Positions 1-7,274 are shown, numbered from the stretch's first letter. The stretch is 10,611 nucleotides of DNA from Frankiales bacterium (GCA_025966295.1 JAOPVD010000074.1:1-10611), one strand, 5' to 3'. The notes: a model not told the origin generated them from the sequence alone. Translations and numbers: made by a program.

Positions 1-1
1 G

Positions 2-745
2 GCACTGCCGACCCGCACCGGGCCGCCGACCGTCGCCGGGCGCTGGTCCCGGCTGCCGGAGCGGGACCCCGACGTCACCCGCCGCACCCACGCCCTGGCC
101 GAGGCGCTGCTGGACCGGCACGGCGTCGTCACCCGCGGGGCCGTGATGGCCGAGCGGGTGCCGGGCGGCTTTGCCGGCGTCTACCCGGTGCTCAAGGCGT
201 TCGAGGAGGCCGGCCGGGTGCGCCGCGGCTACTTCGTCGAGGGCCTGGGGGCGGCGCAGTTCGCCGCTCCCGGCGCGGTCGACCGGATGCGGGCCCTGGC
301 CAGGCCGCGCGGGGACGAGCCGCTCTGGACCAGCCCGGTCCCCGGCGGGTGGGACACCCAGCACCAGCGCCAGCGCCGGGACGACGCCCGCGCCGTCGTC
401 CTCGCCGCCAGTGACCCCGCCAACCCGTACGGCGCCGCGCTGGCCTGGCCGCCGACCGAGGGGCACCGGCCGGGCCGCAAGGCCGGCGCCCTCGTGGTCC
501 TCGTCGACGGCCGCCTGGTGCTCTACGTCGAGCGCGGCGGCAAGACGCTGCTGTCGTTCGCCGACGACGAGCAGTCGGTCGGCCCGGCCGCCGACGCGCT
601 GGCCCTCGCCGTCCGCGATGGCGCCCTGGGCAAGCTCACCGTGGAGAAGACCGACGGCGCGCCGGCCCTGTCCAGCGCCCTCGGCGTCGCGCTCGAGAAC
701 GCCGGCTTCCGGCCGACCCCGCGCGGCCTGCGCCTTCGCGCGTAA
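2..745 (+). CDS. lhr: Lhr-family ATP-dependent helicase, C-terminal part (5' end outside the window)
   Basis: This is the C-terminal 247 residues of a large Lhr (long helicase-related) protein, a superfamily 2 DNA helicase of about 1500 residues that tracks 3' to 5' on single-stranded DNA and acts in DNA repair in the cytoplasm. The frame is open from base 2 and ends with TAA at 743-745. Only the end of the C-terminal domain is visible, so no ATPase motifs can be seen. Recognition rests on family-typical stretches: a winged-helix-like part with VVTRGAV and FAGVYPVLKAFEEAGRVRRGYF, a QFAAPGAVDRMR segment, SDPANPYGAALAWP, and RKAGALVVLVDGRLVLYVERGGKTLL near the end. The Lhr C-terminal region resembles AlkZ-type winged-helix glycosylases, and a uracil-glycosylase activity has been reported for E. 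coli Lhr (from memory). The nearby nei gene fits a repair neighbourhood. The reading frame continues to the left edge, so 143 is only an internal ATG. Confidence 0.93.
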   Translation, partial: ALPTRTGPPTVAGRWSRLPERDPDVTRRTHALAEALLDRHGVVTRGAVMAERVPGGFAGVYPVLKAFEEAGRVRRGYFVEGLGAAQFAAPGAVDRMRALARPRGDEPLWTSPVPGGWDTQHQRQRRDDARAVVLAASDPANPYGAALAWPPTEGHRPGRKAGALVVLVDGRLVLYVERGGKTLLSFADDEQSVGPAADALALAVRDGALGKLTVEKTDGAPALSSALGVALENAGFRPTPRGLRLRA

Positions 746-773
746 ACCAGTCGGCAACGGCCGCTGCCCCGGT

Positions 774-779
774 TAGCGT
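774..779 (+). promoter_or_regulatory. Candidate -10 box for a leaderless MFS transcript
   Basis: TAGCGT matches the actinobacterial -10 pattern TANNNT and ends 8 bases before the GTG at 788. The 42-base gap after lhr has no purine-rich Shine-Dalgarno sequence (the bases before the GTG are CTCCTCAC). Together these suggest transcription starting at or within a base or two of the start codon, giving a leaderless mRNA. No convincing -35 box is visible. This is inference from spacing only; read-through from lhr is also possible. Confidence 0.35.
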
Positions 780-787
780 CTCCTCAC

Positions 788-2047
788 GTGCTCACCGCCC
801 TGCGCTCCCGCGACTTCCGCTTCCTGTTCCTCAGCCAGACCGCCAGCGTCATCGGCGACGCCCTCGTCCTCGTCGCGATCGGGCTCTACGTCACCCGCCT
901 GACCGGCGACCCCTCCGACGTCGGCCTGGTGCTCGGCGCCTACTCCCTCCCGCTGATCGTGTTCGTGCTCTTCGGCGGTGTGCTCGCCGACCGGCTGCCA
1001 CGCCAGCTGGTGATGGTCGTCAGCGACCTGGTGCGGGCGGCGCTGCACGGCACGCTCGCCGTCCTCATCGCGACCGGCGCGGTCCAGATCTGGCACATGG
1101 TGGTGATCGGCGCGCTGTTCGGCACGGCGGAGGCGTTCTTCCGCCCGGCGTACACCGGGCTGGTGCCGCAGACGGTCCCGGAGGAGCAGATCCAGCAGGC
1201 GCAGGCCCTCACCGGCCTGTCCCGCGAGGTGGCGAGCATCGCCAGCCCCGCCCTGGCCACCGCCCTGGTGCTCGGGGCCGGCGGTGCCTGGGCCTTCGGC
1301 CTCGACGCGGCGACCTTCCTGGTCTCGGCCGCGCTGCTGGCGCGGGTGCGGGGTCGCGACCGCGGGACGCCGACGGAGCCGACCACCGTGCTGCAGGAGC
1401 TCCGCGAGGGCGCGCGGGCCGTGGCCGAGCGCGCTTGGGTGTGGGCGACGATCGTGGCGTTCTCGTTCGCGCTGCTCCTGGCGCTCGCGCCGTTCTTCGT
1501 CCTCGGCGCCAAGGTGGCCGACGAGCAGTACGGCACCGATGCGGTCTTCGGCTTCGCCAACGTCGCCTGGGGCGTCGGCACCGTCGCGGGAGCGGTGCTG
1601 GGCGCCCGCCGGCGCCCGCAGCGACCGGTCTTCGCCGGCATGGTGGCGACCCTGCCGTGGGGGCTGTGCGTCGCGGTCTTCGCGCTCGGCCCGCCGCTGC
1701 CCCTGCTGTACGCCGCGATGGCCGTCGGCGGTCTGGGGATGGGCATGTTCGCGGTCTGGTGGGAGACCGCGCTCGCCGAGCGGATCCCACCGCACCTGCT
1801 GTCGCGGGTCTCGGCCTGGGACTGGATGGGCTCGCTGCTGCTGCTGCCGGTGGGCTACCTGCTGGCCGGTCCGTTGGCGAAGGCCTGGGGGCCGGTGGAG
1901 GTCATGGCGTGGGGCGGCGTGCTGGGCACGGTGGCGTGCGCCCTCGGGCTGCTGCCGCGCTCCACCCGGAACCTGCGGCGGCTGCCGGACGGGCCGCCGC
2001 CGGCCGGCGACCTGGCCCTGCTGCCCCTCGGACAGCCCAGCGCGTAG
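788..2047 (+). CDS. MFS transporter, MFS_3/EntS-like exporter
   Basis: A 419-residue integral membrane protein of the major facilitator superfamily, most like the MFS_3 group that includes EntS and macrolide-type proton-driven exporters. The N-terminus RDFRFLFLSQTASVIGDAL (residues 8-26) is the usual opening of this group. The loop between helices 2 and 3 carries motif A, GGVLADRLPRQ (63-73). About twelve hydrophobic segments can be counted, in two halves separated by a charged cytoplasmic stretch near residues 185-215 (RVRGRDRG onward). The C-terminus is a short Pro/Leu-rich tail. The length matches the family. The GTG at 788 is chosen because it places the conserved RDFR motif at residue 8 and sits just after a candidate -10 box. 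The gene follows lhr by 42 bases on the same strand, with no functional link seen. Substrate cannot be read from sequence; drug, siderophore or lipid-like export are all possible. Confidence 0.88.
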   Translation: MLTALRSRDFRFLFLSQTASVIGDALVLVAIGLYVTRLTGDPSDVGLVLGAYSLPLIVFVLFGGVLADRLPRQLVMVVSDLVRAALHGTLAVLIATGAVQIWHMVVIGALFGTAEAFFRPAYTGLVPQTVPEEQIQQAQALTGLSREVASIASPALATALVLGAGGAWAFGLDAATFLVSAALLARVRGRDRGTPTEPTTVLQELREGARAVAERAWVWATIVAFSFALLLALAPFFVLGAKVADEQYGTDAVFGFANVAWGVGTVAGAVLGARRRPQRPVFAGMVATLPWGLCVAVFALGPPLPLLYAAMAVGGLGMGMFAVWWETALAERIPPHLLSRVSAWDWMGSLLLLPVGYLLAGPLAKAWGPVEVMAWGGVLGTVACALGLLPRSTRNLRRLPDGPPPAGDLALLPLGQPSA

Positions 2048-2061
2048 CGGACCCGCCCAGG

Positions 2062-2102
2062 GCGAGAGCCGCCCTCCGGGGGGGGTGGAGGACGGCTCTC
2101 GC
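2062..2102. terminator. Bidirectional intrinsic terminator hairpin between convergent genes
   Basis: A 10-bp perfect stem (GCGAGAGCCG at 2062-2071 with CGGCTCTCGC at 2093-2102), one C/A mismatch, then 5 more pairs (2073-2077 with 2087-2091), enclosing a 9-base G-rich loop. It lies between the MFS stop (2047) and the stop of the M36 gene (2113) and can serve both convergent transcripts. It has no T tract, which is common for terminator hairpins in high-G+C actinobacteria. Confidence 0.85.
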
Positions 2103-2112
2103 GCTCAGGGGG

Positions 2113-5100
2113 TCAGGCGGTGCGGCGGCGGACCACCCAGGCGGTGCTCGCCAGGCCCAGCAGCAGCAGGCCGCCCAGGCCGAGCGCGGTGTTGGCACCG
2201 GTGGCGGGCAGAGCGCCCCCCGCCGCGGAGCCGGTGCGCGGCCGGGCCACCAGGGCCGGGCCCGCCGCGCCGGAGGCCCGGAACACCTGGAACTCCGCGA
2301 TGGTGACCCGCTGGGTGTTGAGCACCACCGAACGGCAGTCGCTGGCGCTCTTCGGGTCGTTCTCCTGCTCGTGGTTGAAGTCACGACCGCCGGTGCAGGT
2401 GTTGCTCCGGACCCGGAGCTTGACAGTGTCGGCCGTCACCGGCTTGCCCAGCTTGACGGTCCGCAGCAGCAGGTCGGGCGCCGTGGCGCGCGGCCGGAAC
2501 GCCGGGAAGAAGTCGTCCGAGCTGGCGTAGACCTTGGTGAAGGTCTTGCCGCCGTCCGTGCTGGCCAGCACGTCGAACGCCCGGATGCCCAGCAGCCGGC
2601 CGCCGAACTCGGTGCCGCCCTCCGGGAGCTTCTCGTTGGGGTGGTGCAGCGAGCTGACGGCGAGCTTGTCGAAGGTCTGCCTGCCGTTCGCGAACCGCAC
2701 CGTGAGCTCCGCGCCCGCGACCCCGGTGGGCCGCTCGAACCCGGCCATGCTGGCCTCGGTGTCGTCCAGCGCGCGGGTGAGCCGCACGCCGCCGGTGTTG
2801 GCGGTGACGTCCGGCGCGTAGGCGCTGGAGGCGACGTTCTGGGCCAGCTTGAGCACGTGGGTGCGCTCGCCGGCGGCGTACCGGGTGGTGAAGCGCTGGA
2901 TGCCGTAGCCCTTGGCCTGCACCGTCAGCGTGTAGCTGCCGGCGATGAGGTCGGCGGTGGCGTCCGGCTGCGCGCCGCCGAGGGTGGTGGCCACCGGCAT
3001 GCAACGGGCGCTGTACATGCCGACGAAGACGGCGCCCTTGACCGGCCGGCCGGTGTTGGCGTCCTGCAGCCGGTAGGTCACCCGGGCGTTCTTCGCGGCC
3101 GTGGGGCTGGCGAAGCTCGGGGTCGGGTGGATGTCCTCGCTGGTACGGGACGACGCGCCCTTGCCGAGGCCGCGGCTGGCGAACGCGTCAGCCACGGTGT
3201 CGTAGTCGCGCTTGTCGCGCAGCAGGATCGAGGCCAGCTCCAGGTCCTTCATGTCCACCATGGACGGCGCCGGGTTGACCTGGCCGATCATGGCGTCGAA
3301 CAGGTAGGTGATGTAGCGCCGGTTGCCGGGGCACTTGTCCCAGGTCGGGCCGACGGCGCCGGTCGCCGTCCGGCCGGAGGCGCAGGCCTTCTGCAGGGCC
3401 TTGTTGGTCGACGGGTAGGTCTTGTCGTACTTGCTGACCAGCGCCTCCCGGACCGTCATCTGGATGGCGTTCCAGATCTCGCCGTCGGCGTGCACCTCCG
3501 CGCCGGTGGTGTCGAACCCGAAGTTGCTGTAGTTCAGCGGGTTGTTGCGCGGCGCCAGGTTGTAGTCCCGGATGCCGACCTGCTTGTCGCCGGTGGCGTA
3601 CGCGCCCACGGCGGACGGGTCCTCACCGCGGCTGCCCGCCAGGCCGAACGCGTTGAGGTACTCGATCGCGACCAGGTCGCTCCAGCTCTCGCCCATCGAG
3701 CGGCCCTGCTGGCCGCTGAGGCCCGCGTCCGGGCCGCCGATGAGGCGGTTGCTGATGGCGTGGGCGTACTCGTGCAGGAAGATCGAGGCGTCCAGGTCGC
3801 CGTCTGCGCACGGACCGGAGAACCCGACGATCGGCTGGAACAGGTACTGGTTGGTGATGCCCGGCACGCCGTCCTGCAGCGTGATCTGGTTGGCGTTGTT
3901 GCGGCCCGTCAGGCCCACGCCCGCCGCCGGGCCGGTGGCCTGGTTGGAGACGGCGAACGCGTCGTGGGTCAGCGCGGCGTTCTGCGCGTTGCCGATCTCG
4001 GGGTCGCCTTCGGCGCCGCCCTTGCCGAAGTTGCTGGTCTGCAGCGCGCCGCGCTTCTCGGTCAGGCCCAGCCGGTAGGCGAAGTCGTGCGCCCGGTTGT
4101 GGCCGACGAACAGGTTGACGATGGCCGCCTGCACGTTCGAGTTGTCGGGCGGCAGGATGCTGGCCGGGTCGCACTGCGAGGTGTGCCAGGCGTCGTTGAA
4201 CGGCGCGGTGTAGTCACGGGTCGGCGACACCGGCGGCAGGAACGGCCCGCCCGGCGTCAGCGACGACGAGGCCCGGGCGTCGCTGGTCAGCGCGTTGTTG
4301 CCGAGCGTGGTGAAGGTCGGCAGACCGGTCACCGGGTCGGCGTCGTAGGGCAGCGGGCTGGCGTCGGCGTAGACGTAGTCGCAGCCGGCCAGGTCCTTCA
4401 TCAGCATGTTGCTGGCGCCGGGCTTGCCCGAGCAGACCTGGTAGCGGTCGTCGGCGCTGGCCCGGTCCGAGGTGGGCAGCTGCGGGTTGGACGCGAACGC
4501 CCGCCAGGTCGCCGGACCACCGGCGGTGCCGTCGCTGAGCGGCCCGGGCAGCGCCGGCACGGTCGCCGCCTGGTCGGTGGACACGTAGTTGCCCGAGAAC
4601 TCAAAGGGTGCGGTGGCCTTGTTGTCGTAAGGGCAGACCTGGGCGGTGATCCGGTCCGCCGCGCCGACCGCCGGCCGGAAGTTGACGACCCCGGCCTCCG
4701 GGGAGGTGAGGGTGTCGATGGTGGTCAGCTCCGCGCCGTTGCGGAACACCTTGATGGTGATGTCGTTGGCGGCGTTGGTTGCCGCGACCGCGATGGCCAG
4801 CGTCTGGTCGCCGGCGGCCACGCCGGTCAGCGGCACGGCGGCCGAGCAGGCGGTGGCCGAGTAGGTGCCGGTGAACGCGCCAGGGCTGCCCTGGGTCTGC
4901 GTGGTGGCGATCGAGCGCATGCCGGCGTGCGCGGCGCTGCCCTCGGCCAGGGTGTCGACCGCGTCGCGGCGCAGCAGCACCTGGCCGGTCCGGGCGTCGA
5001 CGAAGCCGATGGCGGCGAGCGCCCGGCCACCCGCGACGTCCGTCACGTTGGTCTCGTAGACCAGCCGGGCGCCCTGGTCGGTGGTCGGCAGCACCCGCAG

Positions 5101-5853
5101 GCGGGTCCGCTGCAGCTGGTGCAGGCCCTTGGCGGCGAGCGTCTGGAAGCCGGCGCTGTCCACCTTGCCCAGGCGCAGGTCCCCGAGGCCGAGCTTGGTC
5201 ACCCCGACGTCCTTGGCGGCGGCCAGGAACGCCTGCTGCGGCGACAGCTTCGGGGTCGTGCTGGCCAGGCGGCCGAGGACCGCGGTCGGCACGATCGAGC
5301 TGGTGGCGTAGGCGACCCTGCCGCCGACCCCGACGCCGACGCCCACCAGGCCGTCCTCGGCGAGCGGGATGCCGCTCAGCTTCTGGCGCAGCAGCACGAC
5401 CCAGGCCGTGGTGCTCTGCGGCAGCGGCTCGGCGGACACCAGCTCGAGGCCGGCGACGGCGTCCGCGGACAGGCCGTACAGCCCGGCGTGCCGGGTCAGG
5501 AACCCGCGCGCCACCGCCTCCGGCGAGCCGGTCAGGCCGGCCGTGAGGAAGTCGCCCTCGCGGGTCAGCACCAGCGGGGTGCCGTACGGCGTCCAGGAGA
5601 CGTTCAGGTCGCCGCCGAGGCGGGCCAGCTCGGCCCGGGCGGAGGCCAGCGGCGGCAGCTGCGGCCCGCGCCGGTCGACATCACCCACGGGCACCTCGGA
5701 GCCGGGGAAGGTGCCCGAGTCCGGCCCGGCGAGCGGTCGGAGCAGGTGCGGGGACGGCAGCGTGGCCGCCTGCGAGCTCGGCAGCAGGCCGGCGGCCAGG
5801 GCAGCGGCGGCAAGGGCGCCCGTGAGGGCGAGGGTGGCGCGGGGACGCGGCAC
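2113..5853 (-). CDS. Secreted M36 (fungalysin-type) zinc metallopeptidase with LPATG wall anchor
   Basis: A 1246-residue preproprotein, exported, self-activated and probably anchored to the cell wall. Domains in order: signal peptide (1-29, ending PSSQA); fungalysin/thermolysin-type propeptide (FTP/PepSY, roughly 40-300); an inserted beta-rich module (about 312-455, FTGTYSATACSAAVPL onward); M36 catalytic domain (about 456-915) with HEYAH at 694-698, third zinc ligand E722 in GESWSDL, conserved DGDLDASI just before the HExxH, and EVHADGEIW around H788; a carboxypeptidase-regulatory-like beta-sandwich (about 920-1010); a discoidin-like module (about 1013-1190); and sorting signal LPATG (1215-1219), hydrophobic helix and RRR tail. 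All catalytic residues are present. The GTG start is set by GGAGGT 9 bases upstream and by the signal peptide; the open frame continues about 420 codons further upstream, but that part is antisense to nei. Known M36 enzymes degrade proteins such as elastin and keratin; the substrate here is unknown. Confidence 0.95.
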   Translation of the reverse strand: MPRPRATLALTGALAAAALAAGLLPSSQAATLPSPHLLRPLAGPDSGTFPGSEVPVGDVDRRGPQLPPLASARAELARLGGDLNVSWTPYGTPLVLTREGDFLTAGLTGSPEAVARGFLTRHAGLYGLSADAVAGLELVSAEPLPQSTTAWVVLLRQKLSGIPLAEDGLVGVGVGVGGRVAYATSSIVPTAVLGRLASTTPKLSPQQAFLAAAKDVGVTKLGLGDLRLGKVDSAGFQTLAAKGLHQLQRTRLRVLPTTDQGARLVYETNVTDVAGGRALAAIGFVDARTGQVLLRRDAVDTLAEGSAAHAGMRSIATTQTQGSPGAFTGTYSATACSAAVPLTGVAAGDQTLAIAVAATNAANDITIKVFRNGAELTTIDTLTSPEAGVVNFRPAVGAADRITAQVCPYDNKATAPFEFSGNYVSTDQAATVPALPGPLSDGTAGGPATWRAFASNPQLPTSDRASADDRYQVCSGKPGASNMLMKDLAGCDYVYADASPLPYDADPVTGLPTFTTLGNNALTSDARASSSLTPGGPFLPPVSPTRDYTAPFNDAWHTSQCDPASILPPDNSNVQAAIVNLFVGHNRAHDFAYRLGLTEKRGALQTSNFGKGGAEGDPEIGNAQNAALTHDAFAVSNQATGPAAGVGLTGRNNANQITLQDGVPGITNQYLFQPIVGFSGPCADGDLDASIFLHEYAHAISNRLIGGPDAGLSGQQGRSMGESWSDLVAIEYLNAFGLAGSRGEDPSAVGAYATGDKQVGIRDYNLAPRNNPLNYSNFGFDTTGAEVHADGEIWNAIQMTVREALVSKYDKTYPSTNKALQKACASGRTATGAVGPTWDKCPGNRRYITYLFDAMIGQVNPAPSMVDMKDLELASILLRDKRDYDTVADAFASRGLGKGASSRTSEDIHPTPSFASPTAAKNARVTYRLQDANTGRPVKGAVFVGMYSARCMPVATTLGGAQPDATADLIAGSYTLTVQAKGYGIQRFTTRYAAGERTHVLKLAQNVASSAYAPDVTANTGGVRLTRALDDTEASMAGFERPTGVAGAELTVRFANGRQTFDKLAVSSLHHPNEKLPEGGTEFGGRLLGIRAFDVLASTDGGKTFTKVYASSDDFFPAFRPRATAPDLLLRTVKLGKPVTADTVKLRVRSNTCTGGRDFNHEQENDPKSASDCRSVVLNTQRVTIAEFQVFRASGAAGPALVARPRTGSAAGGALPATGANTALGLGGLLLLGLASTAWVVRRRTA

Positions 5854-5862
5854 GGCTGGGGT

Positions 5863-5868
5863 ACCTCC
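5863..5868 (-). promoter_or_regulatory. Shine-Dalgarno site fixing the M36 start
   Basis: GGAGGT on the minus strand, 9 bases before the GTG at 5853-5851. It decides the start, because the reading frame stays open far upstream into the antisense of nei. Confidence 0.8.
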
Positions 5869-5916
5869 AGTGGGGGGACGTTGTGAGCACGTTCGACGCG
5901 CAGGGGCCGCATTCCT

Positions 5917-5940
5917 CCCCGTGGTGGCCACCAACCGGGG
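5917..5940. promoter_or_regulatory. Dyad-symmetric operator candidate between divergent genes
   Basis: Inside the 120-base region between the M36 gene and nei lies CCCCG (5917-5921), then the perfect 12-base palindrome TGGTGGCCACCA (5922-5933), two unpaired bases, and CGGGG (5936-5940). The whole can form an 11-bp interrupted inverted repeat. Its place 64 bases upstream of the M36 start codon and 34 bases upstream of the nei start codon suits an operator or a cis-acting hairpin. The regulator is not known, and no matching transcription-factor gene is in the window. Confidence 0.45.
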
Positions 5941-5960
5941 TGATCTGCGTCGCGCCCGGG

Positions 5961-5966
5961 CAGACT
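5961..5966 (+). promoter_or_regulatory. Weak candidate -10 box for nei (possibly leaderless)
   Basis: CAGACT keeps the A2 and T6 positions of the actinobacterial -10 pattern and ends 7 bases before the nei ATG at 5974. No Shine-Dalgarno sequence precedes that ATG. The arrangement would give a leaderless transcript. The match is weak and no -35 box is clear. Confidence 0.2.
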
Positions 5967-5973
5967 CCGGTGC

Positions 5974-6813
5974 ATGCCCGAGGGTGACACCGTCTGGCTG
6001 GCGGCCCGCCGGCTGAACGACGCGCTGGCCGGCCAGGTGCTGACGCAGTCGGACTTCCGGCTGCCGCAGCTCGCCGACGTGTCGCTGGTGGGGCAGACCG
6101 TCACGTCGGTGGCCGCCCGTGGCAAGCACCTGCTGTTCCGGCTGTCGTCCGGCAGCGTCCTGCACACGCACTTCCGGATGGACGGCACCTGGCACCTGTA
6201 CCGCCCCGGCGACCGGTGGACCGGCGGCCCGGCCTGGCAGGTGCGGGTCGTGCTCGCGACCGCGTCCTGGGTGGCGGTCGGCTACCGGCTGCCGGTGGTC
6301 GAGCTCGTCACCGACGAGGAGGCGGCCGTCGGGCACCTGGGGCCGGACGTGCTGGACGACGCGTTCGACCTGGACGAGGCGGTCCGGCGGCTCGGCGCCG
6401 ACCCCGGCCGCGAGGTCGGGCTGGCGCTGCTCGACCAGCGCAGCATCGCCGGGTTGGGCAACCTCTACCGCCTCGAGGTGCTGTTCCTGTCCGGGGTGTC
6501 GCCGTGGACCCCGGTCGCCGACGTCGACCTGCCGGCCGTGGTCCGGCGGGCCGTCCGGCTGCTGCGGGCCAACCGCGGGCACTGGCAGCAGAGCACCACC
6601 GGGTCGTTGCGGGCCGGCCAGGACCACTGGGTGTTCGAGCGGTCCGGCCAGCCGTGCCGGCGGTGCGGCCAGCGGGTGCTGCTGGCCGAGCAGGGCGAGG
6701 CGCCGTACCAGCGCCTGACCTACTGGTGCGGTCGCTGCCAGCCCGGGCCGGCGCCCGTCCCGCTGACCCGCCGGCCGCCGCGCCCGCTCGGCCGGACCCG
6801 CTACACCCCGTGA
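5974..6813 (+). CDS. nei: Nei/Fpg-family DNA glycosylase/AP lyase (endonuclease VIII-like, Nei2 type)
   Basis: A 279-residue base-excision-repair enzyme that removes oxidised bases and then cuts the abasic strand through its lyase activity. The protein begins MPEGDTVW: P2 (N-terminal after Met removal) is the Schiff-base nucleophile and E3 the catalytic acid. PEGDT points to the Nei side of the family rather than Fpg, which usually has PELPE. Other family residues: K51 in ARGKHLLF, HFRMDGTW (66-73), the H2TH segment with IAGLGNLY (N163), and a C-terminal zinc finger C228-x2-C231 and C252-x2-C255 with R247 in the beta-hairpin that contacts DNA. A Pro/Arg-rich tail follows. The start is certain because the catalytic proline must be second. 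Lhr and Nei lie close together in other actinobacteria (from memory, Rv3296/Rv3297); here an exporter and a protease gene separate them. The 3' end overlaps the convergent next gene by 13 bases. Confidence 0.95.
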   Translation: MPEGDTVWLAARRLNDALAGQVLTQSDFRLPQLADVSLVGQTVTSVAARGKHLLFRLSSGSVLHTHFRMDGTWHLYRPGDRWTGGPAWQVRVVLATASWVAVGYRLPVVELVTDEEAAVGHLGPDVLDDAFDLDEAVRRLGADPGREVGLALLDQRSIAGLGNLYRLEVLFLSGVSPWTPVADVDLPAVVRRAVRLLRANRGHWQQSTTGSLRAGQDHWVFERSGQPCRRCGQRVLLAEQGEAPYQRLTYWCGRCQPGPAPVPLTRRPPRPLGRTRYTP

Positions 6814-7223
6814 ACGGCGAGCGGGACCGAGGACAGCCGGAGCGGCTCGGGCGGCGGCAGCGACGGCACCCGCGGGCAGTTGGCCAGCGTCACGTGGCCG
6901 TACTGCAGGGCGTCGTCGGTCAGCGACGCGTGCGTCCAGCCCGCGGCCCGGCCGGGCTCGGTGAGCGTCACCCGGTAGATCGTCACGTCGTACCGCGTCG
7001 GCGTGCCGTAGACCGCGCCGATCGTCCCGACCAGCACAGCCGTGCCGCGGGCGCCGTGCTGGCCGTCCCACGGCCGGTCGTAGCGCTGCCACAGCCCGAC
7101 CGAGGCCGACCACACCCCGCCCTGCGACACGTCGCGCTTCTCCAGCGCGGTGATGACGTCACTGGCGACCCAGGCGGGCAGCACGGCGGAGGGCCGCAGC
7201 ACCAGCACCGACTCCTCGGTCAT
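6801..7223 (-). CDS. Conserved-looking hypothetical protein, 140 aa
   Basis: I do not recognise a family. The 140-residue product has no signal peptide or membrane segment and looks like a small soluble alpha/beta protein: an N-terminal helix (PAWVASDVITALEKRD, about 16-31), then strands in TAVLVGTIGAVYGTPTRYDVTIYRVTL (61-87), and a Pro/Leu-rich C-terminus. It has a single cysteine (C116). Codon use is normal for the window, which supports a real gene. ATG at 7223 is preceded by AAGAGGG, a modest ribosome-binding site at very short spacing. The TAG stop lies inside the 3' end of nei, so the two convergent genes overlap by 13 bases with no room for a terminator between them. It lies 51 bases downstream of the MDMPI-fold gene on the same strand and may be read from the pspA transcript. 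Function unknown. Confidence 0.7.
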   Translation of the reverse strand: MTEESVLVLRPSAVLPAWVASDVITALEKRDVSQGGVWSASVGLWQRYDRPWDGQHGARGTAVLVGTIGAVYGTPTRYDVTIYRVTLTEPGRAAGWTHASLTDDALQYGHVTLANCPRVPSLPPPEPLRLSSVPLAVHGV

Positions 7224-7274
7224 GCCCTCTTGTGTCGGCCATCCGGACCCACGGCGGCAGGGCCAGACGGGTGA

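Noticed and set aside
5322..5345. Short tandem GACGCC-like repeat giving the GVGVGVGG run in the M36 propeptide
   Set aside because: Too short, and encoded by ordinary Gly/Val codons in a beta-strand of the propeptide; no sign of a variable repeat.
1435..5886. A 1483-codon open frame on the plus strand, antisense to the M36 gene and reaching into the MFS gene
   Set aside because: In DNA this rich in G+C, stop codons are rare in frames opposite real genes. The product is low-complexity Arg/Gly/Ala/Val-rich with no domain, while the opposite strand encodes a clear M36 protease.
5881..5897. A GTTCGA half-site and TTGTGAG sequence upstream of nei as a LexA box or RecA-NDp-type DNA-damage promoter
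   Set aside because: The expected left half TCGAAC is absent at 4-base spacing, and the TANNNT element expected after the TTGTC-type motif is missing.
5854..7113. Upstream extension of the M36 frame by 420 codons on the minus strand
   Set aside because: It is antisense to nei, has no recognisable domain, and skips the signal peptide and good ribosome-binding site at 5853-5868.
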